Part shown: positions 1 through 7,344 of the stretch, piece by piece
Layout: the number at the start of each line of letters is the position of its first letter
How positions within the stretch are numbered: the first letter of the stretch is position 1
Assembly: GCF_900108955.1 (NCBI RefSeq)
Contig: NZ_FNYA01000009.1
Span: 1-64,000 of the forward strand
Source of the DNA: Flavobacterium terrigena
GTDB lineage: Bacteria > Bacteroidota > Bacteroidia > Flavobacteriales > Flavobacteriaceae
Direction of reading: 5' to 3'
Length of the DNA stretch: 64,000 bases
Notes under the pieces: model-generated
Told to the model about the DNA's origin: nothing
What the model saw: the letters and a program-made list of their open reading frames with translations, nothing else
Databases searched by the model: none
Position numbers and translations under genes: made by a program

Positions 1-55
1 AAGCCCAACTGCGCAGATGGTACTGCAGTTATGTGGGAGAGTATGTCGCCGCCTT
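1..55 (+). rRNA. rrf: 5S ribosomal RNA, 3' end (partial)
   Basis: The first bases match the 3' third of a bacterial 5S rRNA, including the GATGGTACTGC and GTGGGAGAGTA segments that are strongly conserved in this molecule. The gene enters from outside the window, so an rRNA operon lies to the left. The mature 3' end is placed at about 53-56, just before a T-rich stretch and the terminator. The exact end is an estimate. Confidence 0.88.
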
Positions 56-60
56 CTTTT

Positions 61-99
61 ATTAAAGCCTCAATCTTTTAGATTGAGGCTTTTTTTTTA
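61..99 (+). terminator. Rho-independent terminator of the rRNA operon
   Basis: AAAGCCTCAATC pairs with GATTGAGGCTTT around a short loop and is followed by a run of nine T. It sits directly after the 5S end, as expected for the end of an rrn operon. Confidence 0.88.
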
Positions 100-104
100 C
101 CTAT

Positions 105-139
105 ATATCGTCTCGTTAGAATAACGAGACGATATTTTT
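105..139 (+). terminator. Second hairpin, perfect 14-bp stem
   Basis: Positions 105-118 and 122-135 are perfect reverse complements separated by a three-base GAA loop and followed by TTTT. With the preceding hairpin it forms a tandem terminator behind the rRNA operon. The stem is symmetrical, so it could also act on transcription coming from the right. Confidence 0.75.
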
Positions 140-411
140 GTTTATAGCAGTTTGTATCTTATGAAAACCTACGCGTTAGTGGGTGAAGCGGCATCCTTTT
201 ATTTTGTTGCTTATCTATTTTAGCTTCCTCAAGACAAAACGCTACAACAAAATAAAAGATATAGCGAAACACACGACCTCGTTGTAGTAATTAAATTGAT
301 TTGAAATGCATACTTCTGCAACGAGGGAACGCCCAGAAAAATGATAAAATTCTCTTATTTGAATTGAAAGAATGAGTTTTTTGAGTGAAAATTGCTTAAA
401 TTATGAAGTAT
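140..411. repeat. Non-coding stretch with a 16-bp inverted repeat
   Basis: No gene is visible here. Positions 193-209 and 245-260 form an inverted repeat of about 16 bp (ATCCTTTTATTTTGTTG against CAACAAAATAAAAGAT, one bulged base) with a 35-base spacer. The surrounding words look like degenerate flavobacterial intergenic repeat remnants. No terminator T-run or promoter box is convincing. Confidence 0.5.
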
Positions 412-1053
412 TTATGTGTTTTTGAAGTAATTACAATCATTTTTTAGGAAACAAATGAGGCATTTTGGATTACTTGGTCGGCAAATTTCTCTTCCTAAAA
501 AGGATAAAGCCATTCCAATTTCGTTCCAAATTTCTTTTGGTAAGACTGTCATTAATTGTTTTTCAATTTTAATTCCGTCTTTAATTTCGTCTGTTAAACC
601 AATTCTGGGTGCGACTCTAATTACGTGTAAATCGGCGATTATGCCTTCGGCGGGTTGGTTCATTTCTCTTAAAATGACGTTGGCAGATTTTCTCCCAATT
701 CCTTTAAGTTGAATTAAATTATGTAATGTTAAGGGTATATTTTCGTCCTTTTCTAGATTTTTTGCAATATCAAAAAGCCAAGAGGCTTTGTTTTTTGAAT
801 TCATAACTTTAGAAATTATGTTTTCAAGGGAATCTAGATTTGAGCTATTAATTGCTTCTAAACTTGGGTATTTCTCAATAAAAATGGGCATAATTTTATT
901 GATGTGTGCATCAGAATCCTGTGCAGATAAAAGTACAGCAACCATTAATTCGTATAAATTAGAATATTCCAAAGGATGTTTTCTGCCTTTATACGTTTCA
1001 ATAATTGGTTGGAGAATGGTTTTCCAATCTTTTGGAGGTGTAAATAAATCCAT
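412..1053 (-). CDS. nth: Endonuclease III-like DNA glycosylase (HhH-GPD, 4Fe-4S)
   Basis: The 213-residue product fits the endonuclease III family (usual length about 210-220), which removes oxidised pyrimidines in base-excision repair. The helix-hairpin-helix segment LKGIGRKSANVI holds the catalytic lysine (K122), and the following DLHVIRVAPR holds the catalytic aspartate (D141). Four cysteines at 191, 198, 201 and 207 have the C-X6-C-X2-C-X5-C spacing of the iron-sulfur cluster. LSAQDSD near residue 45 matches the conserved LSAQ..D motif. The gene stands alone and is transcribed towards the rRNA terminators. The enzyme class is certain; whether the substrate range equals E. coli Nth is inferred. 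Confidence 0.92.
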   Translation of the reverse strand: MDLFTPPKDWKTILQPIIETYKGRKHPLEYSNLYELMVAVLLSAQDSDAHINKIMPIFIEKYPSLEAINSSNLDSLENIISKVMNSKNKASWLFDIAKNLEKDENIPLTLHNLIQLKGIGRKSANVILREMNQPAEGIIADLHVIRVAPRIGLTDEIKDGIKIEKQLMTVLPKEIWNEIGMALSFLGREICRPSNPKCLICFLKNDCNYFKNT

Positions 1054-1067
1054 TCTATAAAATTAAG

Positions 1068-1092
1068 CAAAAAAAAAGTCCCGATTGGGACT
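1068..1092 (-). terminator. Terminator of the TPR membrane protein gene
   Basis: On the minus strand AGTCCC-AATC-GGGACT is followed by about eight T. It lies ten bases beyond the stop codon at 1102 and separates that gene from the endonuclease III gene. Confidence 0.8.
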
Positions 1093-1101
1093 CTTAATGT
1101 A

Positions 1102-1617
1102 TTAAATTCTTTTCAATTGTTGTTTCATCATTACAATTTGATCTTTCAACATATTATGTTTGTCTAATTTTTTAGCTTCACCTAATAATTTCTCTGCTTC
1201 AATTTTTCTTCTTTTTGAAGCTGCAATTCCTGCTAATTGTAATTTGGCTAAAGCTAAGTCTTGATCCATGCTTAAACCTAATTCAATTGCTTTTCTGAAG
1301 TATTTTTCTGCTTGATTTAAGTTTGTTTGAGAAACCATTAAGCCATTCAGGTAGTTATAATACCCTTGTTGTTTTTTTACTAAAGCACCTTCTGGATTTT
1401 TAATCATATCCAAATATTTCTTTGCACCTTCAAAATTTTGCTTTCTTAATTGTAAAAATGATAAGATAATTAACTCATTTTTAAAGTAAAACAAGATAAA
1501 AATTGCTGATAATAATAGTAAGAAAATACCATTTCCTATATTTGCTTCTGTAAATTGATAAATTGCAAATGCTATAATACAAGCTGCAACTATTAGTTTT
1601 ATGTTTTTATTGAACAT
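1102..1617 (-). CDS. Membrane-anchored tetratricopeptide-like protein
   Basis: A 171-residue protein with two hydrophobic helices near the N-terminus (about residues 6-24 and 28-47). A cytosolic or periplasmic helical part follows in which segments such as NQAEKYFRKAIELG and EAEKLLGEAKKLD read as tetratricopeptide repeats. Such proteins usually scaffold protein contacts; the partner is unknown. The ATG at 1617 is preferred over a TTG seven codons upstream because the hydrophobic helix then follows the normal short basic N-terminus. The gene is divergent from rpmH, and its start lies close to the rpmH promoter region. Confidence 0.7.
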   Translation of the reverse strand: MFNKNIKLIVAACIIAFAIYQFTEANIGNGIFLLLLSAIFILFYFKNELIILSFLQLRKQNFEGAKKYLDMIKNPEGALVKKQQGYYNYLNGLMVSQTNLNQAEKYFRKAIELGLSMDQDLALAKLQLAGIAASKRRKIEAEKLLGEAKKLDKHNMLKDQIVMMKQQLKRI

Positions 1618-1676
1618 GATTTTTAATTTAGATTGCAAAGGTAATAAAATCTATTAAAAATATTTTTAAAAAAGTA

Positions 1677-1707
1677 TTTGTATTTGAAAAAAGTCTTTGT
1701 ATATTTG
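1677..1707 (+). promoter_or_regulatory. Bacteroidota-type promoter of rpmH
   Basis: TTTG at 1677-1680 and TATATTTG at 1700-1707 are separated by 19 bases, an exact match to the -33 TTTG / -7 TAnnTTTG consensus of Bacteroidota primary sigma factor promoters. Transcription should start around 1713-1716, giving a leader of roughly 50 bases before rpmH. Confidence 0.85.
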
Positions 1708-1767
1708 CACTCGGTTTAAAGAAAGCCATTTTATTAAAGAATTATATAGAATTTAAAAATACTAGCA

Positions 1768-1929
1768 ATGAGTAAGAGAACGTTTCAACCATCAAAGAGA
1801 AAAAGAAGAAATAAGCACGGTTTCATGGACAGAATGTCATCTCCTAACGGAAGAAAAGTGCTTGCTCGTCGTAGAGCTAAAGGAAGACATAAATTGACTG
1901 TATCTTGTGAACCAAGACACAAAAAATAA
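1768..1929 (+). CDS. rpmH: 50S ribosomal protein L34
   Basis: A 53-codon gene encoding a very basic protein. It begins [19 protein letters not shown] and contains [19 protein letters not shown], the signature of L34, a small protein of the large ribosomal subunit. The bacterial family is usually 44-53 residues, so this is full length at the long end, with a short C-terminal extension ([13 protein letters not shown]). It has its own consensus promoter 60 bases upstream and its own terminator 25 bases downstream, so it is a monocistronic unit. It is not next to rnpA, its neighbour in E. coli. Confidence 0.97.
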   Translation: MSKRTFQPSKRKRRNKHGFMDRMSSPNGRKVLARRRAKGRHKLTVSCEPRHKK

Positions 1930-1954
1930 TGTTTTTATTTAAATAAAATATCAG

Positions 1955-1987
1955 GGTGTTACTATTTTTATAGTAGCACCTTTTTTT
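1955..1987 (+). terminator. Terminator of rpmH
   Basis: GGTGTTACTAT pairs with ATAGTAGCACC (one G-T pair) around a four-base loop and is followed by seven T. It separates rpmH from carB. Confidence 0.88.
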
Positions 1988-2026
1988 ATAATTGCGAAGT
2001 AATACAACCCACAACAACACAACAAG

Positions 2027-4882
2027 ATGCCAAAAGACAATTCAATTAAATCGGTATTAATTATTGGTTCAGGACCAATAGTAATTGGACAAGCCTGCGA
2101 ATTTGATTACGCTGGTTCTCAATCTGCGCGCTCTTTAAGAGAAGAAGGAATTGAAGTAATTCTTATCAATTCGAACCCTGCAACTATCATGACAGATCCA
2201 ACTATGGCTGATCATGTATATTTGAAACCACTTACCACAAAATCTATCATAGAAATCCTTAAAGCACATCCACAGATTGATGCCGTTTTACCAACAATGG
2301 GTGGACAAACAGCTTTAAATTTGTGTATTGAAGCAGATGAAAAAGGAATTTGGAAAGATTTCAACGTAAGATTAATTGGGGTTGACATCAACGCAATTAA
2401 TATTACTGAAGATAGAGAACAATTTAAAAATTTATTAAATAAAATTGGAGTTCCTCAAGCGCCTGCAAAAACGGCTAATTCTTTCTTAAAAGGGAAAGAA
2501 ATTGAGCAAGAATTCGGTTTTCCTTTAGTAATTCGTCCTTCGTTTACTTTGGGTGGAACAGGTGCTGCAATTATTTATAAAAAAGAAGATTTTGATGCTG
2601 CTTTAACTTATGGTTTAGAAGCATCACCAATTCACGAAGTGTTGATTGACAAAGCTTTAATGGGTTGGAAAGAATACGAATTAGAATTATTACGCGATAG
2701 TAACGACAATGTTGTAATCATCTGTACGATTGAAAATATGGATCCAATGGGAATTCATACTGGAGATTCTATTACAGTAGCGCCAGCGATGACTTTATCG
2801 GACACGACTTTCCAAAAAATGCGTGATATGGCCATCTTGATGATGCGTTCAATCGGAAATTTTGCTGGAGGTTGTAACGTACAATTCGCGGTTTCACCTG
2901 ATGATAAAGAAGATATTGTGGCGATTGAAATCAATCCTCGTGTGTCTCGTTCTTCGGCTTTAGCTTCAAAAGCTACGGGTTATCCAATTGCGAAAATCGC
3001 ATCGAAATTAGCTTTAGGATATAACTTAGATGAATTACAAAATCAAATTACAAAATCGACTTCTGCTTTATTTGAGCCGACTTTAGACTATGTAATCGTA
3101 AAAATACCACGTTGGAATTTCGATAAATTTGAAGGTTCAGACAGAACTTTAGGTTTACAAATGAAATCTGTTGGTGAAGTAATGGGAATTGGACGTTCGT
3201 TCCAAGAAGCTTTACATAAAGCAACGCAATCTCTTGAAATTAAGAGAAATGGGTTAGGAGCTGACGGAAAAGGTTATACCAATTACGAGCAAATTATCGA
3301 AAAACTAACTTATGCAAGTTGGGATAGAGTTTTTGTAATTTATGATGCTATTGCGATGGGAATTCCATTAAGTAGAATTCATGAAATCACAAAAATTGAT
3401 ATGTGGTTCTTAAAACAATATGAAGAATTATTCCACTTAGAGAAAGAAATTTCGAAATATAAAATTGATTCTTTACCAAAAGAATTATTATTAGAAGCGA
3501 AACAAAAAGGGTACGGAGACAGACAAATTGCTCACATGATGGGTTGTTTAGAAAGTCAAGTTCACAAATTACGCGATGAAATGAACATTCAACGTGTGTA
3601 CAAATTAGTGGATACTTGTGCGGCAGAGTTTAAAGCACAAACGCCTTATTATTATTCGACTTTTGAAGCAGAAATTGAAAAAGCAGACGGAACAAGATAC
3701 GTTCATAACGAAAGTATCGTAACTGAGAAGAAAAAAGTAGTGGTTTTAGGTTCTGGACCAAATAGAATTGGACAAGGAATTGAGTTCGATTATTCTTGTG
3801 TTCACGGAGTTTTAGCTGCGAAAGAATGTGGTTACGAAACGATTATGATTAACTGTAATCCAGAAACGGTTTCTACTGATTTTGATACAGCTGATAAATT
3901 ATACTTCGAACCAGTATTCTGGGAACATATTTACGATATCATTCAACACGAAAAACCAGAAGGTGTAATTGTGCAGTTAGGTGGACAAACAGCTTTAAAA
4001 TTAGCAGAGAAATTATCGAAATACGGAATTAAAATTTTAGGAACTTCGTTTGATGCATTAGATTTAGCGGAAGACAGAGGAAGATTCTCAGATTTATTGA
4101 CTGAATTAAAAATTCCTTTCCCACAATTCGGAATTGCGGAAAGTGCAGAAGAAGCTTCTCAATTAGCAGATACTTTAGATTTCCCATTATTAGTTCGTCC
4201 TTCATATGTTTTGGGTGGACAAGGAATGAAAATCGTAATTAACAAACAAGAATTAGAAGAACACGTAATTGATTTATTAAAATCGATTCCTGGAAATAAA
4301 TTATTATTAGACCATTATTTAGATGGTGCCATTGAAGCCGAAGCTGATGCGATTTGTGATGCAGATGGAAATGTATACATCATTGGAATTATGGAGCATA
4401 TTGAGCCTTGTGGTGTGCATTCTGGTGATAGTAATGCTACATTGCCTCCTTTCAACTTAGGTGAGTTTGTAATGCAACAAATTAAAGACCACACGAATAA
4501 AATCGCGGTAGCTTTAAAAACTGTTGGATTAATCAACATTCAGTTTGCGATTAAAGACGATATCGTTTATATTATTGAAGCGAATCCAAGAGCCTCTCGT
4601 ACGGTTCCATTTATTGCGAAAGCTTATGGTGAGCCATATGTAAACTATGCTACGAAAGTAATGTTAGGTCATAATAAAGTGACGGACTTTACTTTTAATC
4701 CACAATTGAAAGGATATGCGATTAAGCAACCGGTTTTCTCTTTCAGTAAGTTCCCGAATGTAAATAAAGCATTAGGACCAGAGATGAAATCGACAGGAGA
4801 AAGTATTTTGTTTATTGATGATTTAAAAGACGATCAGTTTTACGATTTATACGCAAGAAGAAAAATGTATTTGACGAAGTAG
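2027..4882 (+). CDS. carB: Carbamoyl-phosphate synthase large subunit, short form
   Basis: The 951-residue protein makes carbamoyl phosphate from bicarbonate, ATP and ammonia supplied by CarA, feeding pyrimidine and arginine synthesis. Both ATP-grasp synthetase halves are present and diagnostic: IIGSGPIVIGQACEFDY with NSNPATIMTDP in the first, and LGSGPNRIGQGIEFDYSC with NCNPETVSTDFDTAD in the second. Enterobacterial CarB has about 1,070 residues. This one stops about 20 residues after LGPEMKSTGES, so the C-terminal MGS-like allosteric domain that binds UMP and ornithine is absent. The reading frame ends cleanly in ARRKMYLTK-TAG with no sign of frameshift. I recall short CarB proteins in Flavobacteria, so this is probably a lineage trait. 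carA is not in the window. Confidence 0.96.
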   Translation: MPKDNSIKSVLIIGSGPIVIGQACEFDYAGSQSARSLREEGIEVILINSNPATIMTDPTMADHVYLKPLTTKSIIEILKAHPQIDAVLPTMGGQTALNLCIEADEKGIWKDFNVRLIGVDINAINITEDREQFKNLLNKIGVPQAPAKTANSFLKGKEIEQEFGFPLVIRPSFTLGGTGAAIIYKKEDFDAALTYGLEASPIHEVLIDKALMGWKEYELELLRDSNDNVVIICTIENMDPMGIHTGDSITVAPAMTLSDTTFQKMRDMAILMMRSIGNFAGGCNVQFAVSPDDKEDIVAIEINPRVSRSSALASKATGYPIAKIASKLALGYNLDELQNQITKSTSALFEPTLDYVIVKIPRWNFDKFEGSDRTLGLQMKSVGEVMGIGRSFQEALHKATQSLEIKRNGLGADGKGYTNYEQIIEKLTYASWDRVFVIYDAIAMGIPLSRIHEITKIDMWFLKQYEELFHLEKEISKYKIDSLPKELLLEAKQKGYGDRQIAHMMGCLESQVHKLRDEMNIQRVYKLVDTCAAEFKAQTPYYYSTFEAEIEKADGTRYVHNESIVTEKKKVVVLGSGPNRIGQGIEFDYSCVHGVLAAKECGYETIMINCNPETVSTDFDTADKLYFEPVFWEHIYDIIQHEKPEGVIVQLGGQTALKLAEKLSKYGIKILGTSFDALDLAEDRGRFSDLLTELKIPFPQFGIAESAEEASQLADTLDFPLLVRPSYVLGGQGMKIVINKQELEEHVIDLLKSIPGNKLLLDHYLDGAIEAEADAICDADGNVYIIGIMEHIEPCGVHSGDSNATLPPFNLGEFVMQQIKDHTNKIAVALKTVGLINIQFAIKDDIVYIIEANPRASRTVPFIAKAYGEPYVNYATKVMLGHNKVTDFTFNPQLKGYAIKQPVFSFSKFPNVNKALGPEMKSTGESILFIDDLKDDQFYDLYARRKMYLTK

Positions 4883-4894
4883 TGGCAGTTTGCA

Positions 4895-4980
4895 GTCTCA
4901 GTCTCAGTCTCGGTTTGAGTCTCGGTCTCAGTTGCAGTCTCAGTTTACAGTCTCGGTCTCAGTGGCAGTTTTACAGTCTC
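4895..4980. repeat. Degenerate GTCTC hexanucleotide array
   Basis: Nine copies of GTCTC occur in 86 bases, all on the same strand, mostly as CAGTCTC or CGGTCTC units with six-base spacing interrupted by TTTGA, GTTGC and TTTACA. The array starts 12 bases after the carB stop. It has no promoter or terminator signature of its own. Confidence 0.8.
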
Positions 4981-5004
4981 TTTTACTAAATACATATCAA
5001 TATA

Positions 5005-5048
5005 AAAAAATCCAAATTTCAGAAATGAAGTTTGGATTTTTTGTTTTT
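5005..5048 (+). terminator. Terminator downstream of carB
   Basis: AAAAAATCCAAATTTC (5005-5020) pairs with GAAGTTTGGATTTTTT (5027-5042), 15 of 16 positions plus one G-T pair, and is followed by GTTTTT. It probably ends the carB transcript. Nearly the same hairpin recurs at 10605-10642. Confidence 0.82.
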
Positions 5049-5070
5049 ATATGTAGGAGTAGATTTTGTC

Positions 5071-5274
5071 GGGACGTTTTTAGAAGTTCCCGATGCATTT
5101 TTAGAAGTTCCCGATGCGTTTTTAGAACTTCCCGATGCGTTTTTAGAAGTTCCCGATGCATTTTTAGAAGTTCCCGATACGTTTTTAGAAGTTCCCGATG
5201 CGTTTTTAGAACTTCCCGATACGTTTTTAGAAGTTCCCGATGCATTTTTAGAAGTTTCCGATACGTTTTTAGAC
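5071..5274. repeat. 21-bp tandem repeat array, nine units
   Basis: Nine consecutive 21-bp units begin at 5077, 5098, 5119, 5140, 5161, 5182, 5203, 5224 and 5245, with partial units at both ends. The consensus is TTTTTAGAAGTTCCCGATRCR. Variation is limited to the GATGC/GATAC and CA/CG positions, one CCC/TCC change, and GAAGTTC versus GAACTTC. The unit is a multiple of three, so all frames stay open and spurious heptapeptide ORFs appear on both strands. None has a plausible start or composition, and I treat them as artefacts. There are no spacers, so this is not CRISPR. Confidence 0.93.
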
Positions 5275-5293
5275 TTTTACTATAGTTTTACGA

Positions 5294-6013
5294 TTAATCT
5301 TTATCTCTGAATTTTAATTTAACGAACGCTTTATAATACGGTTGTGCTGCTTGTCCTAAAGATTTTAAGTAGGATTTCGTTTCGTTCATTACTTTAATAA
5401 TGTTGATTTCTGTTAAATACATCGCGTTGTTTCTGTTTAAACGAGCGGTTATTAATTCGTTTCCGGCAGTATTAACTAGACTACTTAAAGTACTTAATTC
5501 TTGTTGGTAGGTTTGTAGATTGGCTACCTTAATATCATTTTCGTTAGGTTGGTATTCTGGATGAGAAGCCACAAAGTTTATTAGTAACGAAAGATTTGCG
5601 ATTCTGCTGTCGTAACTCATTTGAGAAGTTGAAATTCCGGTAGTTTCAGAAGTTTCTGGGTTTATTGCTTTTGCTTTAGCATGACCTCGTATTTTTTTTA
5701 CTTGACTTAGTATGTTTTCTTTGTCGGTTGTTGAGATGTTTAGTGATTTTGAGAAGTTAAGGACCTTTGTAGATGTTTTCCCTAATTTTTCGATAGCAAC
5801 TTCTCTGTTGGCTACTGCGTTTTTGTAACTTGGGATTTTACTATTTAATTGCGTAATTGTCCCTTCAATTGCTGCTTTGAAACTAATTAAACTGGTTAAT
5901 TGAATGTTGGTGTTTGAGGGATTGTATAGTGTTCCCATTTCTTGTAAAATTTGGATGCCTGTGCCTAAATTTGCAACGTTTTTTGCGTGTCCAACTTCAG
6001 ATGTTGATGCCAT
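5294..6013 (-). CDS. Conserved Bacteroidota protein of unknown function
   Basis: A 239-residue soluble protein without signal peptide or membrane helices, beginning MASTSEVGHAKNVANLG. I recognise this N-terminus (MASTSE.GHAKNVAN) as typical of a family seen in Flavobacteria and relatives, but no function is known to me. The sequence is mostly helical, with many Ala, Asn, Ser and Lys. RGHAKAKA near residue 110 and a C-terminal RLNRNNAMY segment look conserved in character. The start ATG is supported by a TACTTTTG promoter box about 50 bases upstream. The 3' end abuts the 21-bp repeat array. Confidence 0.75.
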   Translation of the reverse strand: MASTSEVGHAKNVANLGTGIQILQEMGTLYNPSNTNIQLTSLISFKAAIEGTITQLNSKIPSYKNAVANREVAIEKLGKTSTKVLNFSKSLNISTTDKENILSQVKKIRGHAKAKAINPETSETTGISTSQMSYDSRIANLSLLINFVASHPEYQPNENDIKVANLQTYQQELSTLSSLVNTAGNELITARLNRNNAMYLTEINIIKVMNETKSYLKSLGQAAQPYYKAFVKLKFRDKD

Positions 6014-6063
6014 AGTTTTAAATGTTATGATTTATAAGTTTTTTACTACAATTTTATTGCGGG

Positions 6064-6071
6064 CAAAAGTA
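6064..6071 (-). promoter_or_regulatory. -7 promoter box for the 5294-6013 gene
   Basis: On the minus strand the box reads TACTTTTG, matching TAnnTTTG, and lies about 50 bases upstream of the ATG. No clear TTTG -33 element is seen at the right distance. Confidence 0.5.
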
Positions 6072-6298
6072 TGACGTAGGGAAGAAGTATTTTACGGATT
6101 AGGCGTAAAAAAAGTTAAATTTTGTTTTATTTGAGTGGAGAGCACGGATTACTTCGTTAGTTCGCTGGCGTTAGTGTGCAAATCCGTGTTAGCGGGTTAT
6201 TTTGGTGAATAGTGAATAGTGAGTGGGGAAAATATTAGTCGTAAATTACATGGATTTAACGAATTGATTTAGGAATGGGCACTCGCGCTAGCAGGGGA
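6072..6298. other. Non-coding stretch with remnants of intergenic repeats
   Basis: No gene is visible. CACGGATT (6143-6150) and AATCCGTG (6181-6188) form an inverted repeat around words such as TTCGTTAGTTCGCTGGCGTTAG, which look like a flavobacterial intergenic repeat remnant. A simple GAATAGTGAATAGTGAGTG stretch follows at about 6207-6226. Confidence 0.4.
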
Positions 6299-6385
6299 AT
6301 TATTTCTGTTAAAGATAAAATTTCTTGCGAAATGTAAACGTGTATTTACTACAAAATTCGCAATGTAGCCAAACGCCTGTTGTGC
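6299..6385. repeat. 3'-flank repeat, copy A (left arm missing)
   Basis: About 87 bases align with the right two thirds of the repeat at 7208-7341 at roughly 90% identity. Shared words include CTGTTAAAGATAAA, AAACGTGTATTTACTAC and CCAAACGCCTGTTGT. The left palindromic arm present in the other copy is replaced by unrelated sequence. The right edge GTTGTGC ends ten bases before the stop codon of the disrupted lipoprotein gene (minus strand), so the repeat lies immediately 3' of that gene. Confidence 0.85.
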
Positions 6386-6395
6386 GTTCGGTTTT

Positions 6396-7174
6396 TTACG
6401 CATTTCCACTTATGTTTAATTCTGAATAATTCTGTTTTGTTAAATTAACTTTTAGATTTATATTACAATTTCCGCCATCGTGCATTCGGATTATTGAATA
6501 TTTATATTTGTCTTTTATGTGTTTTTCTTTGCAATAACAACTTACCCAAACTTCAATTTCTTTTCTGGATTTATCACAACAATACATTGTTTGACGTAAT
6601 TATTTATGTCTTTTAGTTTAGAGTTATTTTCTGCAAAACATTTCTTCAATATATTATCTAGTTTTTCTAAATCATTTTGTTTTAAATCATATGCTTTTAT
6701 TGATTTTGGTTTATATCCATAATAAATGTTACTATGGTATTTTTCGTCGAATGAGAAAATGGCATAATCTTTAATTTTGTCAAATTTTAAACTATTTTTT
6801 GATTTTAATTTATTTCTTTTTATTTCGATTTTCAGCGGAAATTCTCCATCAACAAATTCTACGAAATTATTTTTAATTACTGCTTTTGTTGAATAATTTG
6901 GTTTGAAATCAGATGGAAAAAAGTTTATTGTGTCATTTATTATTTTGAAAAAACCATCAAACTTTTCAGTTTTTTCATAATTTGGGCTTGTTTCGTATCG
7001 AACACAAGTGTAAGAACTATCGGAATATATTTTCAGATTAATTTTACCAAACATTCCATAATTGTTTTCAGCATATATTTGCTCAATTTTAGTTTGTTTT
7101 TCAATTTTAATTTTTTCTTTTTTACAATTTATGAATAAAGATAAAATTAGAAAATATAGAATTTTGTTTTTCAT
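6396..7174 (-). pseudogene. Lipoprotein of unknown function, frameshifted near the C-terminus
   Basis: From ATG 7174 the frame encodes a lipoprotein-type signal (MKNKILYFLILSLFINCKKE) and a protein that stops early at 6542 after NPEKKLKFG. The -1 shifted frame continues to 6396 with EVWVSCYC, MHDGGNCNINLKVNLT and LNISGNA. This DGGN.....KxNLT...Y..L.I.G.A ending is typical of a Bacteroidota lipoprotein family. Adding one A to the run GAAAAG (plus-strand 6561-6564) restores one 259-residue frame reading INPEKEIEVWVSCYC. So the gene is a recent pseudogene, a phase-variable gene, or carries a sequencing error. An upstream TTG at 7213 is not the start because it precedes the signal peptide by 13 residues. 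Confidence 0.8.
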
Positions 7175-7207
7175 TTTTCTTTCGGTTTTCTGTCGCTCTA
7201 AACTGAC

Positions 7208-7341
7208 GCACAACGTTCCGGCGCTTGGCGAGGTTGCGAACTTCGGAACTAATTATTTTCTGTTAAAGATAAATTTTCTTGCGAGAAATAAACGTGTATT
7301 TACTACAAAATTCGCAATCTTGCCAAACGCCTGTTGTATGC
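7208..7341. repeat. 3'-flank repeat, copy B: attC-like imperfect palindrome
   Basis: Arms GGCGCTTGGCGAGGTTGCGAA (7220-7240) and TTCGCAATCTTGCCAAACGCC (7311-7331) are complementary at 18 of 21 positions, and all three differences are transitions that still pair as G-T. Outside the arms lie CAAC on the left and GTTG on the right with unequal spacers (five bases and one base). The middle 70 bases are shared with copy A. The right edge is four bases from the stop of the DUF2971 gene, and the left edge is about 34 bases upstream of the lipoprotein ATG. The layout resembles an integron attC site, but the strict core consensus is not met. Confidence 0.85.
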
Positions 7342-7344
7342 AGT

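Noticed and set aside
5071..5274. CRISPR array
   Set aside because: Units are contiguous without spacers, and no cas gene is present.
4890..5310. Three open frames across the repeat arrays, rich in seven-residue repeats on both strands
   Set aside because: The 21-bp unit keeps every frame open, so these are artefacts of the tandem repeat. None has a promoter, plausible start or composition of a real protein.
6396..6587. Independent 63-residue gene
   Set aside because: Its start lies within the upstream lipoprotein frame, and its sequence is the natural C-terminus of that protein after a one-base frameshift.
7208..7341. Genuine integron attC site
   Set aside because: The outer bases do not meet the RYYYAAC/GTTRRRY consensus, and no integrase is present, so only a resemblance is claimed.
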